Shown piece after piece: positions 44,457-55,917 of a stretch of DNA of 64,000 nt. The stretch spans positions 394,521,601 to 394,585,600 of the forward strand of contig NC_090319.1 of the NCBI RefSeq assembly GCF_040869045.1, read 5' to 3'. The notes under the pieces are model-generated. The model saw only the letters and a program-made list of their open reading frames with translations. It made no database searches and was not told the DNA's origin. The DNA is from Eurosta solidaginis. Taxonomy: Eukaryota; Arthropoda; Insecta; Diptera; Tephritidae. The position numbers were made by a program, and so were the translations under genes. The stretch's first letter is position 1. The number at the start of each line of letters is the position of its first letter.

Positions 44457-45314
44457 CTAGCCTAGTTTAAAGACATGTGACGCCAGAAAGCAGTGTCCAG
44501 TCAGAATACCCGTCATGAGTCTACAGTCCTCTCTTTTTAATGATAGGAGCAACTGTGTTAGTCTAAGGTTGTAAGACCTACACATAATCTTCGACACTTT
44601 ACAGCCCCGCGCTTGAACCCACGCCTTTCCCACTTGGTCGATCAAGTGCACCTCTCGCCTTCGCTTAATCTCGCGCAATATAATTGGGACATCTACGGAG
44701 CAAGCTTCAAGGGATGCGCCCTTTTTAGCTAGTTCGTCCGCTTTTTCATTCCCATCTATTCCCATATGCCCTGGGACCCAATATAGATGTATGCTTCTCC
44801 CTGTACCGATTCTCTCCAGAGACTGCTTACACTCTAACACGCATTTAGATGCTGTGCTCTGCGATATTATTGCCTTAATTGCTGCTTGACTGTCAATATA
44901 AAAGTTAACACGGTTGCAGCTTAAGCTATTCTCTTCCAGGGTTTCTACTGCTTTGGTTACGGCTAATATTTCCGCTTGGAAAACGCTACAGTAATCCGGC
45001 AGCTTGTAGGATCTGCTTATTTCCGGATCAGCGCAGTATACTGCAGACCCTACTCCTTCCACTACTTTGAAACCATCGGTGTAGACATGTATCGCCTCGT
45101 CCGTCATTTGCGCACCCTTGCGCCAAGCGTCCACCTCTATTGTGGCCTTAAGATCTCCCTCGAAGCGCAGATAGGGAATCATGTAGTCTGTTCGTCTTGT
45201 GATTGATGACGCTATACTACTATGGCCATATGGTCGGCGCTCAAGCTGCCCCGAAGCACCGAACCTGGTTGCGGTAGTTAACGCTTTGTTCTTTGCTACC
45301 AGGTCTAATGGCAT
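44457..45314 (-). pseudogene. LINE RNase H domain (copy 3)
   Basis: EAIHVYTDGFKVVEGVGSAV holds the first catalytic Asp, with Phe where Ser is normal (YTDGS). FQAEILAVTKAVETL holds the Glu. NFYIDSQAAIKAI holds the next Asp. LYWVPGHMGIDGNEKADELA holds the final His/Asp. The upstream part (KNKALTTATRFGASGQLERR) is the linker after the RT. The frame ends with FKLG at the 3' region. The RNase H catalytic set is complete, unlike copy 1. Confidence 0.9.
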
Positions 45315-46520
45315 ACAGTGCAGCCGTCGGGGTTGTTTTCAGGGCTAACGTAATGCTAAGCATCGATAGTCTGCATACCCCTTCTAATTTTTTGAGGTAT
45401 GTTGTTTTTTGTGTGGCTTTCCACCAAACAAGAACTCCATAGTATAGAATAGGGCTTACAATCGCTGTAAAAACCCAATGAGAAAGAGAGGGCGATAGGC
45501 CCCACGTACACCCCAGCATTCTTTTACATGCATAGAGTGCCGTTGAGGCCTTCTTGACCCTCTCCTCTACGTTGAGCTTCCATGACAGCTTACTGTCTAG
45601 GATGATTCCTAAATATTTTGTGCAAGGTTTCTCCTGTAAGGCCACCCCTCCTAACTTAGGCCTGGTCCAATTTGGGACCTTGTACCTCTTTGTAAACAAG
45701 ACCATATCCGTCTTCTCCGCATTGACTTTCAACCCGACATTAGATGCCCAGGTATGAATATCGCGAAGCGCCCGATCCATCAAAGAACTAATCGTTGGAA
45801 GGCACTTTCCACTTATGACAATTGCAACGTCATCTGCGTAAGCCGTAAGTTTTACGGGTCCCTCATCGAATTGCCTGAGCAGTTGGTTGATGACCAGCGT
45901 CCACAGCAGAGGTGATAGCACCCTCCCTGCGGCGTGTCCCTGTCCACTGATTTCGTGGCCTCGTACAATCCCCATTGTGATGTAATCTTTCTGCAATTTA
46001 ACATGCAGCCGATCCATCTGATAAAGGCAGGATGTACTTTAATGTAATTAAGACCATCCATAATCGCCCATTTTGCTACATTATTGAAAGCCCCGGCAAT
46101 GTCCAAAAAGACTCCTAGAGCATACTCCTTATATTCCAGGGATTTCTCTATGCTTACTACCAGCCTATGCAATGCGGTGTCTACCGACTTGCCTTTGGTG
46201 TACGCATGCTGTGTTGTGGAGAGCAGCTTTTCATCCACGTTGGACTTTATGTACACATCTATCAGCCTCTCAAAGGTTTTGAGCAGAAATGATGTTAAGC
46301 TAATGGGTCTATAGTCTTTGGAATACATGTGACCGATCTTCCCCGCCTTTGGTAGAAAAGCTACACGAGCAGTTCTCCAAGAGTGCGGTACATGATTCAG
46401 TCGTATGCACCCATCGAATATTATTTTAAGCCATTCCACGACCGCCCTACTTGAGACTTGTAGCATGGCCGGGAATATACCATCTGGGCCCGGCGATTTA
46501 AACTTAGAAAACGTCTTCAC
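45241..46520 (-). pseudogene. LINE reverse transcriptase (copy 3)
   Basis: There are two overlapping frames. The first has KSPGPDGIFPAMLQV, WRTARVAFLPKAGKIGHMYS, YRPISLTSFLLKTFERLIDV, QHAYTKGKSVDTALHRL and GVFLDIAGAFNNVAKWA. It then loses frame at DTPQGG because one C is missing from a C-run compared with copy 2. The second frame resumes with RVLSPLLWTLVINQLL and TAYADDVAIVISGK, and continues through LGIILDSKLSWKLNVEERVK. The catalytic Asp residues are present. The substrate is the element's own RNA at a nicked target. Confidence 0.9.
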
Positions 46521-46523
46521 TGC

Positions 46524-46889
46524 TCACTCGATCTTGGTATCGGGCACCAAGCCCGGCACTACTAGCTCCGTGATCGAAATGTGAGTGATGTCTGCTGGCT
46601 CCTCTAAACCGTCTCCCGATGGGAAATGTGTATCGAGAAGCGCCTCAAGGGATTGCTCACTATTACGTGACCATTCCCCGTTCTCTTTCTTTATTAGTCC
46701 CTGGACTATGTTTCCCTTTGCTAGGACTTTCTTCAACCGTGCTGTTTCGCTGGAGCACTCTATATCCGTACAGAAACTTTTCCATGAGTTTCTCTTCGCC
46801 CTGGTAATTTCACGCTTGTAGATCCTCAGTAGATCCCTGTACTCGTCCCGACACGCTTCGCTTTCCGCAGTCTTTGCGAGCTTAAACAT
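46524..46889 (-). pseudogene. LINE ORF2 linker before the reverse transcriptase (copy 3)
   Basis: MFKLAKTAESEACRDEYRDL, SWKSFCTDIECSSETARLKK and GEWSRNSEQSLEALLDTHFP are the conserved linker between endonuclease and RT. It ends at an in-frame stop after VPDTKIE, exactly where copy 2 reads IEWAV, so a Trp codon has become a stop. Confidence 0.85.
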
Positions 46890-46915
46890 TTCTTTTACCT
46901 GTCTTCTTAGAAGAC

Positions 46916-47977
46916 TCAGCTCATTGCTCCACCATGGCGGCTTTGCTTTTCCTCTGAATCTTCTTTGTTATACGCAGTCATAAGCGTCCTTGTTAGGAAT
47001 TCATTCGCCTCCTCCAGTTCCTCTATATTAGCAACCTCTTTGGGTTGTCCCAGCTTTGTTTCTACATGTTTCTGGAATTTAGTCCAGTTCGTTGACCTAG
47101 GGTTTCTAAAGGTTCCTCCCTTCTCTACCCTCTTTAGGGGGATGTTAAAGCTGATATACGCATGGTCGGAGAAGGATGGTCTATCAAGAACCATCCAATC
47201 ATACCTTGATATATCACGCTCGGAGCTCAATGTAATATCCAGAACATTGCTGGATGTTGGACCAATGTATGTAGGGACATTTCCCCTGTTGACTATCTGC
47301 AAATTGGTTTGCACGATGTAACAAAACAGATATTTGCCTCTCTCGTTCGTATCTGCTCTTCCCCACGCATTGTGGTGCACATTTGAATCTGCGCCAATGA
47401 CCAACCACCCTTCCTCCTGTACTAGCCTTTTGCACTCCATCGGTGGGACCTCCGCAGCATGGGCCATGTAGCAGGACGCCAGGATAGATGCCTGCTTATT
47501 CTTTTGCACAACGGCCACCGCTACGAGATCCTCAGTGGTGTAATTAGGCAGCATATATGAATGCAGCTGTTTCCTTACCATTACTACAGCTCGCACCCGT
47601 ACTTCCGTTTGCGCGTAGTAAACGCCAAACCCGCGCGCGCTAAGTCCAGAAACCTTTCCTCCCGATGAGAGCCACGGCTCCTGGATCAGCGCCACGTCAA
47701 ACGAACCCTCCTCAAGGGTTAGGAGGAGTTCGCTCGACACCACTTTACTGTGTTGGAGGTTTATCTGTAGGACTCGCAGCACCATGGGCTGTTTGTCCCC
47801 CTCCAGCACCTTCGTCTTGACGTCGTCGTCCTCCCCTTGCCCTTTTGGTTTAGAGTATTCGAGGCCCCCTTCAGCCTCTCGTGACTGTTGTGCAGGGTGT
47901 TCCTCTGTATGAGTCACAGCACCATTTAGCGGTTGGTCCTCTTCTAGCACGTTCGTGGTGACGTCGGGGACCTCCAA
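46916..47977 (-). pseudogene. LINE endonuclease domain (copy 3)
   Basis: An N-terminal acidic leader (about 1-60) precedes the AP-like endonuclease. Motifs are LRVLQINLQHSKVVSSELLL, FDVALIQEPWLSSGG with the catalytic Glu, GWLVIGADSNVHHNAWGRAD and the terminal SFSDHAYISFNIPL with the catalytic Asp-His. The frame is lost near residue 340, where 13 bases present in copy 2 (coding for ACLLRR) are missing. It follows ORF1 almost directly (start 47977, ORF1 end 47978). Confidence 0.9.
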
Positions 47978-49121
47978 CTATCTTTTTTCCCTTAGGCTTT
48001 TGAGGTCCTTTTCGACTTCGCCCACTTCTAGCGTGTTAGGGTTTTTATCCTCTGGACTTCTTTTCCTGAGTCGCATGTAAATTTTGGCGGTGTCAAAGGA
48101 TATTTTACCAAGCTGCGTGTACAAAATATCCTCCGCCTGCTTGTTTATTTGGAAGATGTAGAACTGACCATCTTCGGTAGGCCGAGATACAGTAAGTACC
48201 TTCCAATCCTGTTTCGGTATGTTCGGATTCTGATTCTGCAGAAGTCGCAGTGTATCCTCCGACTTCATCACGCATGGTATCCATACCTTAACTTTTGGTA
48301 CCGTGGGGATTTGCGCTTTATCCACCACCTCAAACCGCGCGTTCGTGCCTTGCCTTTGGAGGTTTGGAACCACTTCTTCCAGCCACCGCAAGCTCGCGAT
48401 GTTGTCGCACGCTATCATCTTCACACCATTACTTACTTGGTTGTTCCCGCATCATCTTAAGCATTAAGCTAATAATCTCCCTTTCCACAGATCTCCACCT
48501 TTCAGTAGTCATTTGTCCGAAAGGACTGCTACGATCAACCAGCGCCACAGTCAGTGACTGCTTTGCCACATCACTCATCTTCTCGGGAAAAGCAGGAGTC
48601 TTAGTGTTATCTCCCTTTGGCACCTCCGAGAAAGCCGGAGTCTTAGCGTTAACTCCCTTTAGCGCCTCCGAGAAAGTCGGAGTCTTAGCGTTATCTCCCT
48701 TTGGCTTATCTCCTACTTCCTTAATTGGAACTTCCCTCTGACTCGCAGCTTTCGAGGTAGTTGCTACCTCGCTATTGGAGCTGGGTCCTTTCTGCCTCTT
48801 GAAAGCAGGCTTGTCGCCTTCCGCCGAACGTTGCCTCTTCATTCTGCCATTCGACGCTTCTTCCTCCTCGTACCGGTTGCAGAACCGAGGGTTTCTCGCA
48901 GCAAACCTTTTGAACTGCCTTCGACCTACTTCTACCGCTTCATGGGCCCATTCCAAGCGCTCGATCTCCACTTCTGATGGGTCGACCGCTGCTCCCAAGC
49001 ATCGAATAATTCTTAGTGCTGCACGGTACTGCGAGAGAGCTCTTTTACTTCCTCTGCTCCGTACCCTTCTCCACTCTTCTACTCCGTTTTCATTTGTGTG
49101 CTTCTCCAACACGGAGTTCAT
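47978..49121 (-). pseudogene. LINE ORF1 (copy 3), broken in the middle
   Basis: The first frame (230 residues) begins MNSVLEKHTNENGVEEWRRV and includes RRQFKRFAARNPRFCNRYEE and a basic RMKRQRSAEGDKPAFKRQKG segment. It also holds a threefold tandem peptide repeat, KGDNAKTPTFSEAL, KGVNAKTPAFSEVP and KGDNTKTPAFPEKM. It stops at EQPSK. The second frame (148 residues) starts seven bases later and carries VKVWIPCVMKSEDTLRLLQN and QDWKVLTVSRPTEDGQFYIF. Copy 2 runs through this point, so the break is a lesion. The product would bind element RNA. Confidence 0.85.
48590..48710 (-). repeat. 42-bp tandem repeat within LINE ORF1
   Basis: Three near-identical units marked by GAGAAAG(C/T)CGGAGTCTTAGC and TCCCTTT(G/A)GC encode the 14-residue repeat K-G-x-N-x-K-T-P-x-F-x-E-x-x. 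Copy 2 lacks this stretch, so repeat number varies between copies. Confidence 0.8.
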
Positions 49122-50376
49122 TGAATCAGCACTACTCTCGCTCCCCGAGTCCGACGCATCGCTTAATTCGTATTAGTCGTCCTTGGATTGCGACTCAGTC
49201 CTCCTCTTTACATCGTCCTTATTACAGTCAGGTAATGAGTCGTTCATCTTGGTCGTACGACCACCTGCCCGACAAGGCGGGCTCAGCGGTCCAGTATTAT
49301 ATACGGGGAAAGAACCGTCCACCACAGCAGCGCCCCTTACTGTGGTAAGGCCATTAATACTTCCCGAGGTGGCCCGGTATCGGGAAGGCTCCGTTCGAAT
49401 ACAGCCGAATTTATCCCCTGGCTGCAAATCGTCCAATAGGCACGGTCCGCATAACACCCTGGATTAGGGGGTTGGCAGTTCTTGGTCACCGACATCCCGC
49501 CGCCCTCGTATGAGGCGAAACGACGTAGATGTCAGTCCTAAACAGCTCCGCCTCATAGTCGTGCGCTATGGAGTTCGGCTAAGCCCTCACACCGAAGACT
49601 GCCTACCCTAGTGAGGGGCAATTATGAAATTCCTATGTAAAATCACCCCCTGATTCCGAAAATCAAGGTTATTTTTAATTCTATGGTAACGTTTATGAGA
49701 TATTTAGGAATAACCGTGTTTTCAAAAAAAAAACAAAAACAAAAAAAATAAAAAATGTGGACCCAATAATCTTATATATCTCAAGAACGAATTGAGCAAT
49801 TCGAAAACGGTTTGAAGATTTTGAAAGGTAATCAAATTTGCTATAAACTGCGCAACTGTGCTAGGCCCTCCATATTTAAAGATAACGAACAATCATTACG
49901 GATTTTTTTAATTTTTTTTGTAAAAATATAAAAAAATGTGTACTTTGCGAGGAAGGATCTTGAAAACTTATTCAACAGTTAGTGATACGAACTTGGCAAA
50001 AAGGCAAATAAGAGGATTTGCAGCAAATTCGTTACAATATGTTTCTGTCTTAACTCTATGATCTTATTTTATAATTGCAAAAGTTATGTGTCTTGTTTTG
50101 ACGCTTATTTAGATTAGGATCAGTTTCTCTTATGAGAAGCCAACAGTAGTCACCCATCATAGCGACATCACAGAATACTAATTTTCTTAGGCTGGATTTA
50201 TCTTTCAATTCAGAACAAATTTTTTGTTTACATTTCTCTCGTTCTTGTTTGTTCTGAACTGGACAATGAATTCGGATTTAGGGCTATATATTGTCATGTA
50301 AATTTAAAAATTTTCATACAAATTTTTGTTTATCGGGCAGATAGGTTTTAAATAAAACTGTCTTAAATATGTTTTC

Positions 50377-51294
50377 TTATTTACCCATTTCCGCATAGTT
50401 TTTGATTAAGTTGTTCACTATCATCTCGTAGTTAGGACTTTTGTGTTTGCCTAAAAAAGAAGTAACAACCTTTTCAAAAGAATCCCACGCTGCTGCCTCC
50501 ACTGGTGACAATAGCTCTTTGAAATGGTTATTGGTCATAATTTTCCTTATTTGCGGTCCCAAAAAAATCCCCCCCCCCCCCCACCCCTTTATTTTTTCTT
50601 CTGAAATCCTTGAAAAGATTGTCTTCAAATGATGAAAACCTTCGCTTTCTTTGTCCAAAGCCTTGACAAAGTTTTTGATAAGGCCGAGCTTGATGTGGAA
50701 CGGAGGTAGAATTACTTTTTCTTCTTTATAAGTGGGGAGTATTGAAACTTGATTCGTTCTGGCCAATCCTTTATGATGTAGTGGTCTTGATGAGCTCGGC
50801 TATCCCATTTGCATAGAAGGCAACAGTATTTTGTGTATCCACTTTGTAGACCATATAGCATTCCAATGACTTTAAGATCGGCACATATTTTCCAATCATG
50901 TTCTTCGTGTTTGATTAATTTGAGCAATTTTTGCATTATCTCATACGTTTCCTTCGTATTTACTGCATCCGCGATCGGGATAGATGGCTTTTGGTTGCCA
51001 ATATGCAATAATACGGCCTTTAAGCTTAATTTATTGTCGTCTATGAACAATCGCCATTCTTTTGAATCATATGGTTCACCAAACTGTTTAAATAGACTAG
51101 CAATGTTTTTGCAGTAACAAACACTGTCCTCCTTCGTATAGTACTTGGAAAATTGTTCGTGAAAAATCGGATGAAACAAATTTAAATTGTTGCATACGAG
51201 AAGCGTGTTGTTCGGCCTTTTCCTTTGAAAATTCCAAATCCCTTATGCAATAATTAAGTTGTGCTTGTGACAAAGAGTTTCTTTCGTTTTCCGT
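50377..51294 (-). pseudogene. Transposase-like protein of the long-TIR DNA transposon (fragment)
   Basis: Three frames read in order: SLSQAQLNYCIRDLEFSKEK; then CYCKNIASLFKQFGEPYDSK, EWRLFIDDNKLSLKAVLLHI, GLQSGYTKYCCLLCKWDSRA; then ILPPFHIKLGLIKNFVKALD, IFLGPQIRKIM, VEAAAWDSFEKVVTSFLGKH. I recognise this as a protein family repeated in many arthropod and cnidarian genomes and annotated as uncharacterised; its superfamily name I cannot state. A G-run in the codons for GWGGGG has expanded compared with the usual KEGIF. The protein stops after NYAEMGK, short of the family's C-terminal part. It lies on the minus strand between the two inverted repeats, consistent with being the transposase. Confidence 0.65.
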
Positions 51295-52508
51295 TTGAAA
51301 TCAAGTACAACATGATGCCGCGAAATCAGATACTGCTGTTGATAATGAAACTGGAGCCGGAACTAAATTAAATTTGATTCTGGCAATGTAGCTTCCGTTG
51401 AATTTAGTTCTGGTAATGACACTGTAGATACGCTCGCATAGGTTACTTTTCTTGACTTTCCAACCCCAATTACTTTTGTAGTACAAATATAGCAGTTGAA
51501 TGGCAAGTTGGTTCCCTCCACTTCATTGGTGTAATAAATTTCATATGTCGCCCAAATAGATAGTTTCAGAAATTAGTCAGCTATGCATTAAAAGGTAGCA
51601 AATTCCCAATTTTAAAACGCACCTCTTTGTTCCGGTTTCCGAAAAAATCAATTCGACTCGATAAATTGACCGGAGATGAAACAGAACATATCTGAATCAT
51701 TTGTAGACTCAAACTCTCGCGGCCTTTTATTCATATTATATTTTTAAGTAAATGACGGGTTATAAACTGCAATTATAAACTGAACAGTATCCGGCGAGCC
51801 TTGCAGATATTATGAAGGAACACGGCGCATGTACTATTATTTATACTTAGATCAAGTAAAAATTATAGCCTACCTAGACAAAAAGGTTCCCTAGTTCTAC
51901 AAAGAAAACACTACCTGCTTTAAAAATATGCTCTTGCTTGAAATGTACCTGGGCGTTTTCTCAAACCCACACACACTACTAGTTTTTTGTATTTAATAAC
52001 CCTTCGAAAATCTACCTGATAACTAACTGATATACGAATACTAACACATATGTACCAGTAGCGTACTTAAGTATTAAATGGATATATTTACTTGAATGTT
52101 TATAACTTTTGTATTAGTCTATCGATTTTGTTGAATGAAAGCTTAGCGAGCGAGATCCTTCCTGGCAAAGTACAATTTTTTTTATATTTTTACAAAAAAA
52201 AATTGAAAAAAGTCGTAATGATTGTTCGTTATCTTTGAATCTGCAGGGTCTAGCAAAAAGTGTTGTATGCACAGTTTATAGCAAATTTATTTATTACCTT
52301 TTAAAGGCTTCAAACCGTTTTGGAATTGCTCAATTCGTTCTTGAGATATATACATATGATTAAGTGGACCCAATTTGTTTTTTTTTTTTTTGACAAAGCG
52401 TTATTCGTAAATATCTCAAAAACGTTACCATAGAATTAAAAATAACCTTGATTTTCGGAATCAGGAGGTGATTTTACATAGAAATTTCGTAATGGCTTCT
52501 CTGGTGCA

Positions 52509-53681
52509 GACAAAAAATTGGAATTTGTGATCCAGTGTATTTAGCTCTTTGGGGATTCGATTATTTAACCAAAAATAATATACATATGTAGTACTTAGGA
52601 CCAATTAATATAAAACAAAACCTTTCCCTTTTTTCAAAATTGCTCAGCCTCGACCGGAGTCCAAAAAATTAAAATCGAGGATACCTTATTTTATAAACTG
52701 AAATTATCCTCGTTTTAATGTTTATTGGGATATATGCTCATATGCAATCGAATCGCAAACTTTCACATGGGGCAGATGCTACTCGCTAACTCACCGCCAT
52801 ACATACCTACATACATGCACACAAAATTGGATATGTTGAAGTGTTTGTATCATAGCTCATAGCTTACGAATGTTGCGGTTGGCACCTGTTACTGAGCTAT
52901 GTATATTTAAATTTTTTTTTTGGTTTGACTCCAATGCTTCGTTACATTGCTGAGTTGAAGAAGTATGGTCGCTTCACTACTTTGACTTGCGTGTATTTGT
53001 ATTGGAGCTAGTGCGCCCATGTGTATGTTACTCGGATGGCAGAATCTCACTACTACGGCAATTCGTCAATAATCCAATAGATATGAAATTTTTGACTCGA
53101 TAGTGTTCACTTGTCTACGGAACGGCGGCATGTAAAGACCATTATAAGATTGGTGCGGATGAAAAAAAAAGAAATAGTACTGAAGTTTGGAGGTTTTTTC
53201 GTTTAACAAAGTGCTTGCCTTATGGGCCAAATGCAAGAGCTAACAAAAAAAAATATTATGGTGAAATAGTAAATAATACGAACTTGAAATATTGGCAAAC
53301 GATATCAGAAAAAAATCTTCTGTAAATTTGTGAAAAGCTATGAATCATACGGACTTTAAGTAAAATATTCAAAAAGTGTAAAATAATGAAAATGTTGAGT
53401 GGTTAATAAAAAAAAAAAAGTTATCTTAAGAGTGCAAAAACTGTTCAAATTCCGAGTTGTTGAATTTGAATATTTCAAAAACATAATAGTTCTAATATCA
53501 ACACAATGATATAAGGAAATATAAATTTAAATAATTTCATTCTTGTTTTACCGAAAAAATATTTAAATATACTTACAAAATTACAATACAAGTTTCTGGT
53601 TCTTAAAGAAGCTAACCAATTAATTATTACAAAGTATAAATTTAATTATTTAAAAAAAATCGCACTCACTCTCAACTAGAC
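52509..53681 (+). promoter_or_regulatory. Upstream region of the desaturase-like exon
   Basis: This is AT-rich DNA with no element ends. The last bases before the ATG, TCTCAACTAGACATGG, could be either 5' UTR or a splice acceptor (CTAG) two bases from the start codon. If it is an acceptor, a non-coding first exon lies somewhere upstream. No TATA box or initiator can be assigned with confidence. Confidence 0.3.
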
Positions 53682-54066
53682 ATGGGCCATCCACTGATTT
53701 CATCTAGCCACGTTGGCGCCAACGCGATGTTGTCCAATGACGAAGATGCGCTCAAGAATCGTGTCAATGGCATAACAAAACCCGACGATCAAATCAAAGC
53801 ACCGCTTGCAAATGGTAACGGACATGTCGATGAGTTACCGCAAGCATGCAATCCACTCAAGAAGATCGGCCTCTATGAGCCTGTTTATCATGTAGATTTG
53901 GAAAAATACAAAACCACATTCAAGGGCGACAAAGTCTTTGGTATCGAATTTAAAGCACCGCTAAAATGGGATAAAGTTATACAAATATTTTTGGTGCATA
54001 TTGTCAGTCTGGTGTGTTTGATCACTTATCCCTTGGACAAGATCAATATTTATACAATACTCTGGG
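53682..54066 (+). CDS. Acyl-CoA desaturase-like protein, first coding exon
   Basis: The 128-codon exon starts at ATGGGCC and ends at TCTGGG with a strong donor GTAAGT (intron phase 1). The N-terminal 60 residues are polar and disordered-looking. Then come EPVYHVDLEKYKTTFKGDKV and FGIEFKAPLKWDKV, and a membrane segment VIQIFLVHIVSLVCLITYP (about 99-117) followed by DKINIYTILWG. The pattern W-x2-(V/I)-x5-6-H-(I/V)-x2-L before the first membrane hairpin is typical of insect delta-9-type acyl-CoA desaturases, ER membrane enzymes that use cytochrome b5 to add a double bond to acyl-CoA. The histidine boxes would be in later exons outside the window, so this is an inference from the N-terminus only. 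Codon use is less AT-biased than the surroundings, supporting a host gene. Confidence 0.6.
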
Positions 54067-55182
54067 GTAAGTAATGAACCCAAGGTTAAATCAATAGTTG
54101 AGAAAATAGCTCTTTATTATTTAGAAATGGCACGTATTTAGTATATGTTTTTAGTTTTGTTTATGAAAACTAAGTAATTATGCCGTTTCCTAATAAATTT
54201 GTGTTTTTTAATTTTTTGTTTTGTTTTTTAATGCGTTTAATCGATTATTTCTGTAAATCTTCCGTTATTAAGTTATAATTATTTTACCTTTGTTGCCGGC
54301 GACTTCATTACACAGAGAAAAACGCCGTTCTAAAATCCAGCACCACCGGACTCAATTCAAGCTTTTCATGTTCTTACTTTTTTGTTCTTGAAAAGCGAAC
54401 GACCTGTTCTCAAAGCAAAAACCGTGTTTTTGAACTGACAACCATTTTCTTGAAAAGAGAACGGCTGGTCTTAAAATATGAACAAATGTTCTATTAATGA
54501 GAACAATGTTCTTAAATTAAGTTCAAGAAAAAAGAAACGGTATAATTCGTGTGCACTACAATGATAAATACAACATTTGGCACAAGCTACCAAGCAGTTG
54601 TACTGGCCCAGCGGCTATGATGTTGCGGTTGCGATCGGGTGACGGGAGTTCGATCGCCGTCAAACTCTGAAGTTTTTTAAAACAATTTTTTTTATTCTAT
54701 TTTTTTAACTCTTATTTTTCGTTCAGCTCCATTCACAAATGCACAGGTAATTCTCAAAGTTGTTATGAAATGTTTTAAATATATATTCAGATTGCATTAT
54801 CAAATAAGAAAAATTTCTCGATAGGAGGAATATATGAAAAAATGAGTATTATGCGTTTTTTCAAAACTTTTTAGAATTTTAATAATAATTTGCTTTGTTA
54901 TTAATATTTTGTATTAATGACGAAAAAATTATTTATTCCCCACAAACCGTTCTTGAACTGGCACCGAAAAATGTTAAATCGACCACAAATTGTTCTCGAA
55001 GCGTGAGAACGCAAAATCTTAAATCAAGCCCAAGTAGTGCTTGAAATGAGCACAGAAGGTTCACACATCAATACCAAAGTGGTCAAAAAATACATACGGT
55101 GTGATTGGAAAAACTGTTTTTCAAAGAAGTCACGAGTTAAGAAAAAAAGGACTTAATAGACTTTACACTTTAAGACATTTTA
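54067..55182. other. Start of the intron; GTTCTTGAA-rich repeat and tRNA-like segment
   Basis: From about 54313 (ACACAGAGAAAAACGCCG) to 55060 the sequence is packed with GTTCTTGAAAAG/AAGAGAACGG-type motifs in both directions, suggesting a degenerate MITE. Inside, at about 54595-54665 (+), TGGCCCAGCGGCTATGATG followed by GGGAGTTCGATCGCCG resembles Pol III A and B boxes, a possible SINE head. No exon was found. Confidence 0.4.
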
Positions 55183-55681
55183 ATACTCAGCTGAGCAGAG
55201 CTCACAGAAACTTTGTTCGCATAACGGTAATCCGTAACGGCATGAACTAATCGAGATAGATATAGACTTCTATATATCAAAATGATCTGGGCGAAAAAAG
55301 AAATTCATTTAGCCATGTCCGTCCATCCGTCCTTTCGTCCGTCCGTCCGTAAACACGATAACTTGAGTAAATTTTGAGGTATCTTGATGAAATTTGGTGT
55401 GTAGGTTCCTGGGGGCTCATCCAGATCGCTACTTAAAATAAACGAAATAGGACTACAACCACGCCCACTTTTTGGATAACGAAAATTTCAAAAAACAGAA
55501 AAAGTGCGATAATTCATTACCAAAGACGGATAAAGCGATGAAACTTGGTAGGTGCGTTAACCTTATGACGCAAAATAGAAAATTAGTAAAATTTTGGATA
55601 ACGGGCGTGGCACCGCCCACTTTTAAAAGAAGGTAATTTAAAAGTAACAAAAAATTTAATATCTTTACAGTATATAAGTAA

Positions 55682-55917
55682 TAAAAAAATAAAAAATAAA
55701 TGTAAGGCGCGATAACATCCGAAGAGATCTAAGGCCGAGCAGAAATACACCCGGAGCGCTTGCCAAACACTGCCGAGGGGCGACCCAGCTTAGAAAAATG
55801 TTCTTCTAATTGAAAAACCTTATTTCTAAAATTTTGATGTTGCTTTGCCCGGGGTGTGAACCCAGGGCATACGGTGTGGTAGGCGGAGCACGCTACCATC
55901 ACACCACGGTCGCCGCC
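55682..55917 (-). mobile_element. tRNA-derived SINE, internally deleted copy
   Basis: It is flanked by AAGTAA on both sides, at a site present once in the other mini-me copies (ATATAAGTAAATT). On the minus strand it begins GGCGGCGACCGTGGTGTGAT (A box), then TGGGTTCACACCCCGGG (B box), and ends with CGCGCCTTACATTTATTTTT. It matches the full-length copy at 62824-63189 but lacks about 130 bp of the middle. Confidence 0.85.

Larger units (their letters stand above)
44141..49620 (-). mobile_element. LOA/I-type LINE, copy 3 (full length, 5480 bp, degenerate)
   Basis: It is flanked by ATTATGAA on both sides (44133-44140 and 49621-49628). The order on the minus strand is 5' UTR with GC-rich segments, ORF1, endonuclease, RT, RNase H and a 3' end CCAGTTCAACCTACCTACC. 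The short 8-bp duplication and complete 5' end make it a reference for reconstructing copy 2. At least five frame breaks show it is dead. Confidence 0.92.
44118..52508. mobile_element. DNA transposon with about 355-bp inverted repeats, split by LOA copy 3
   Basis: The right inverted repeat (52155-52508) is mirrored by 44118-44140 plus 49629-49960. The left repeat was cut at ATTATGAA by the LOA insertion. The outermost sequence on both sides is TGCACCAGAGA(C/A)GCCATTA. Without the LINE the element is about 2.9 kb. It encodes a decayed transposase on the minus strand. The host duplication was not resolved. Superfamily unassigned. Confidence 0.85.

Noticed and set aside
54590..54670. tRNA gene on the plus strand
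   Set aside because: A- and B-box-like motifs occur, but acceptor and anticodon stems do not pair; more likely a SINE head.
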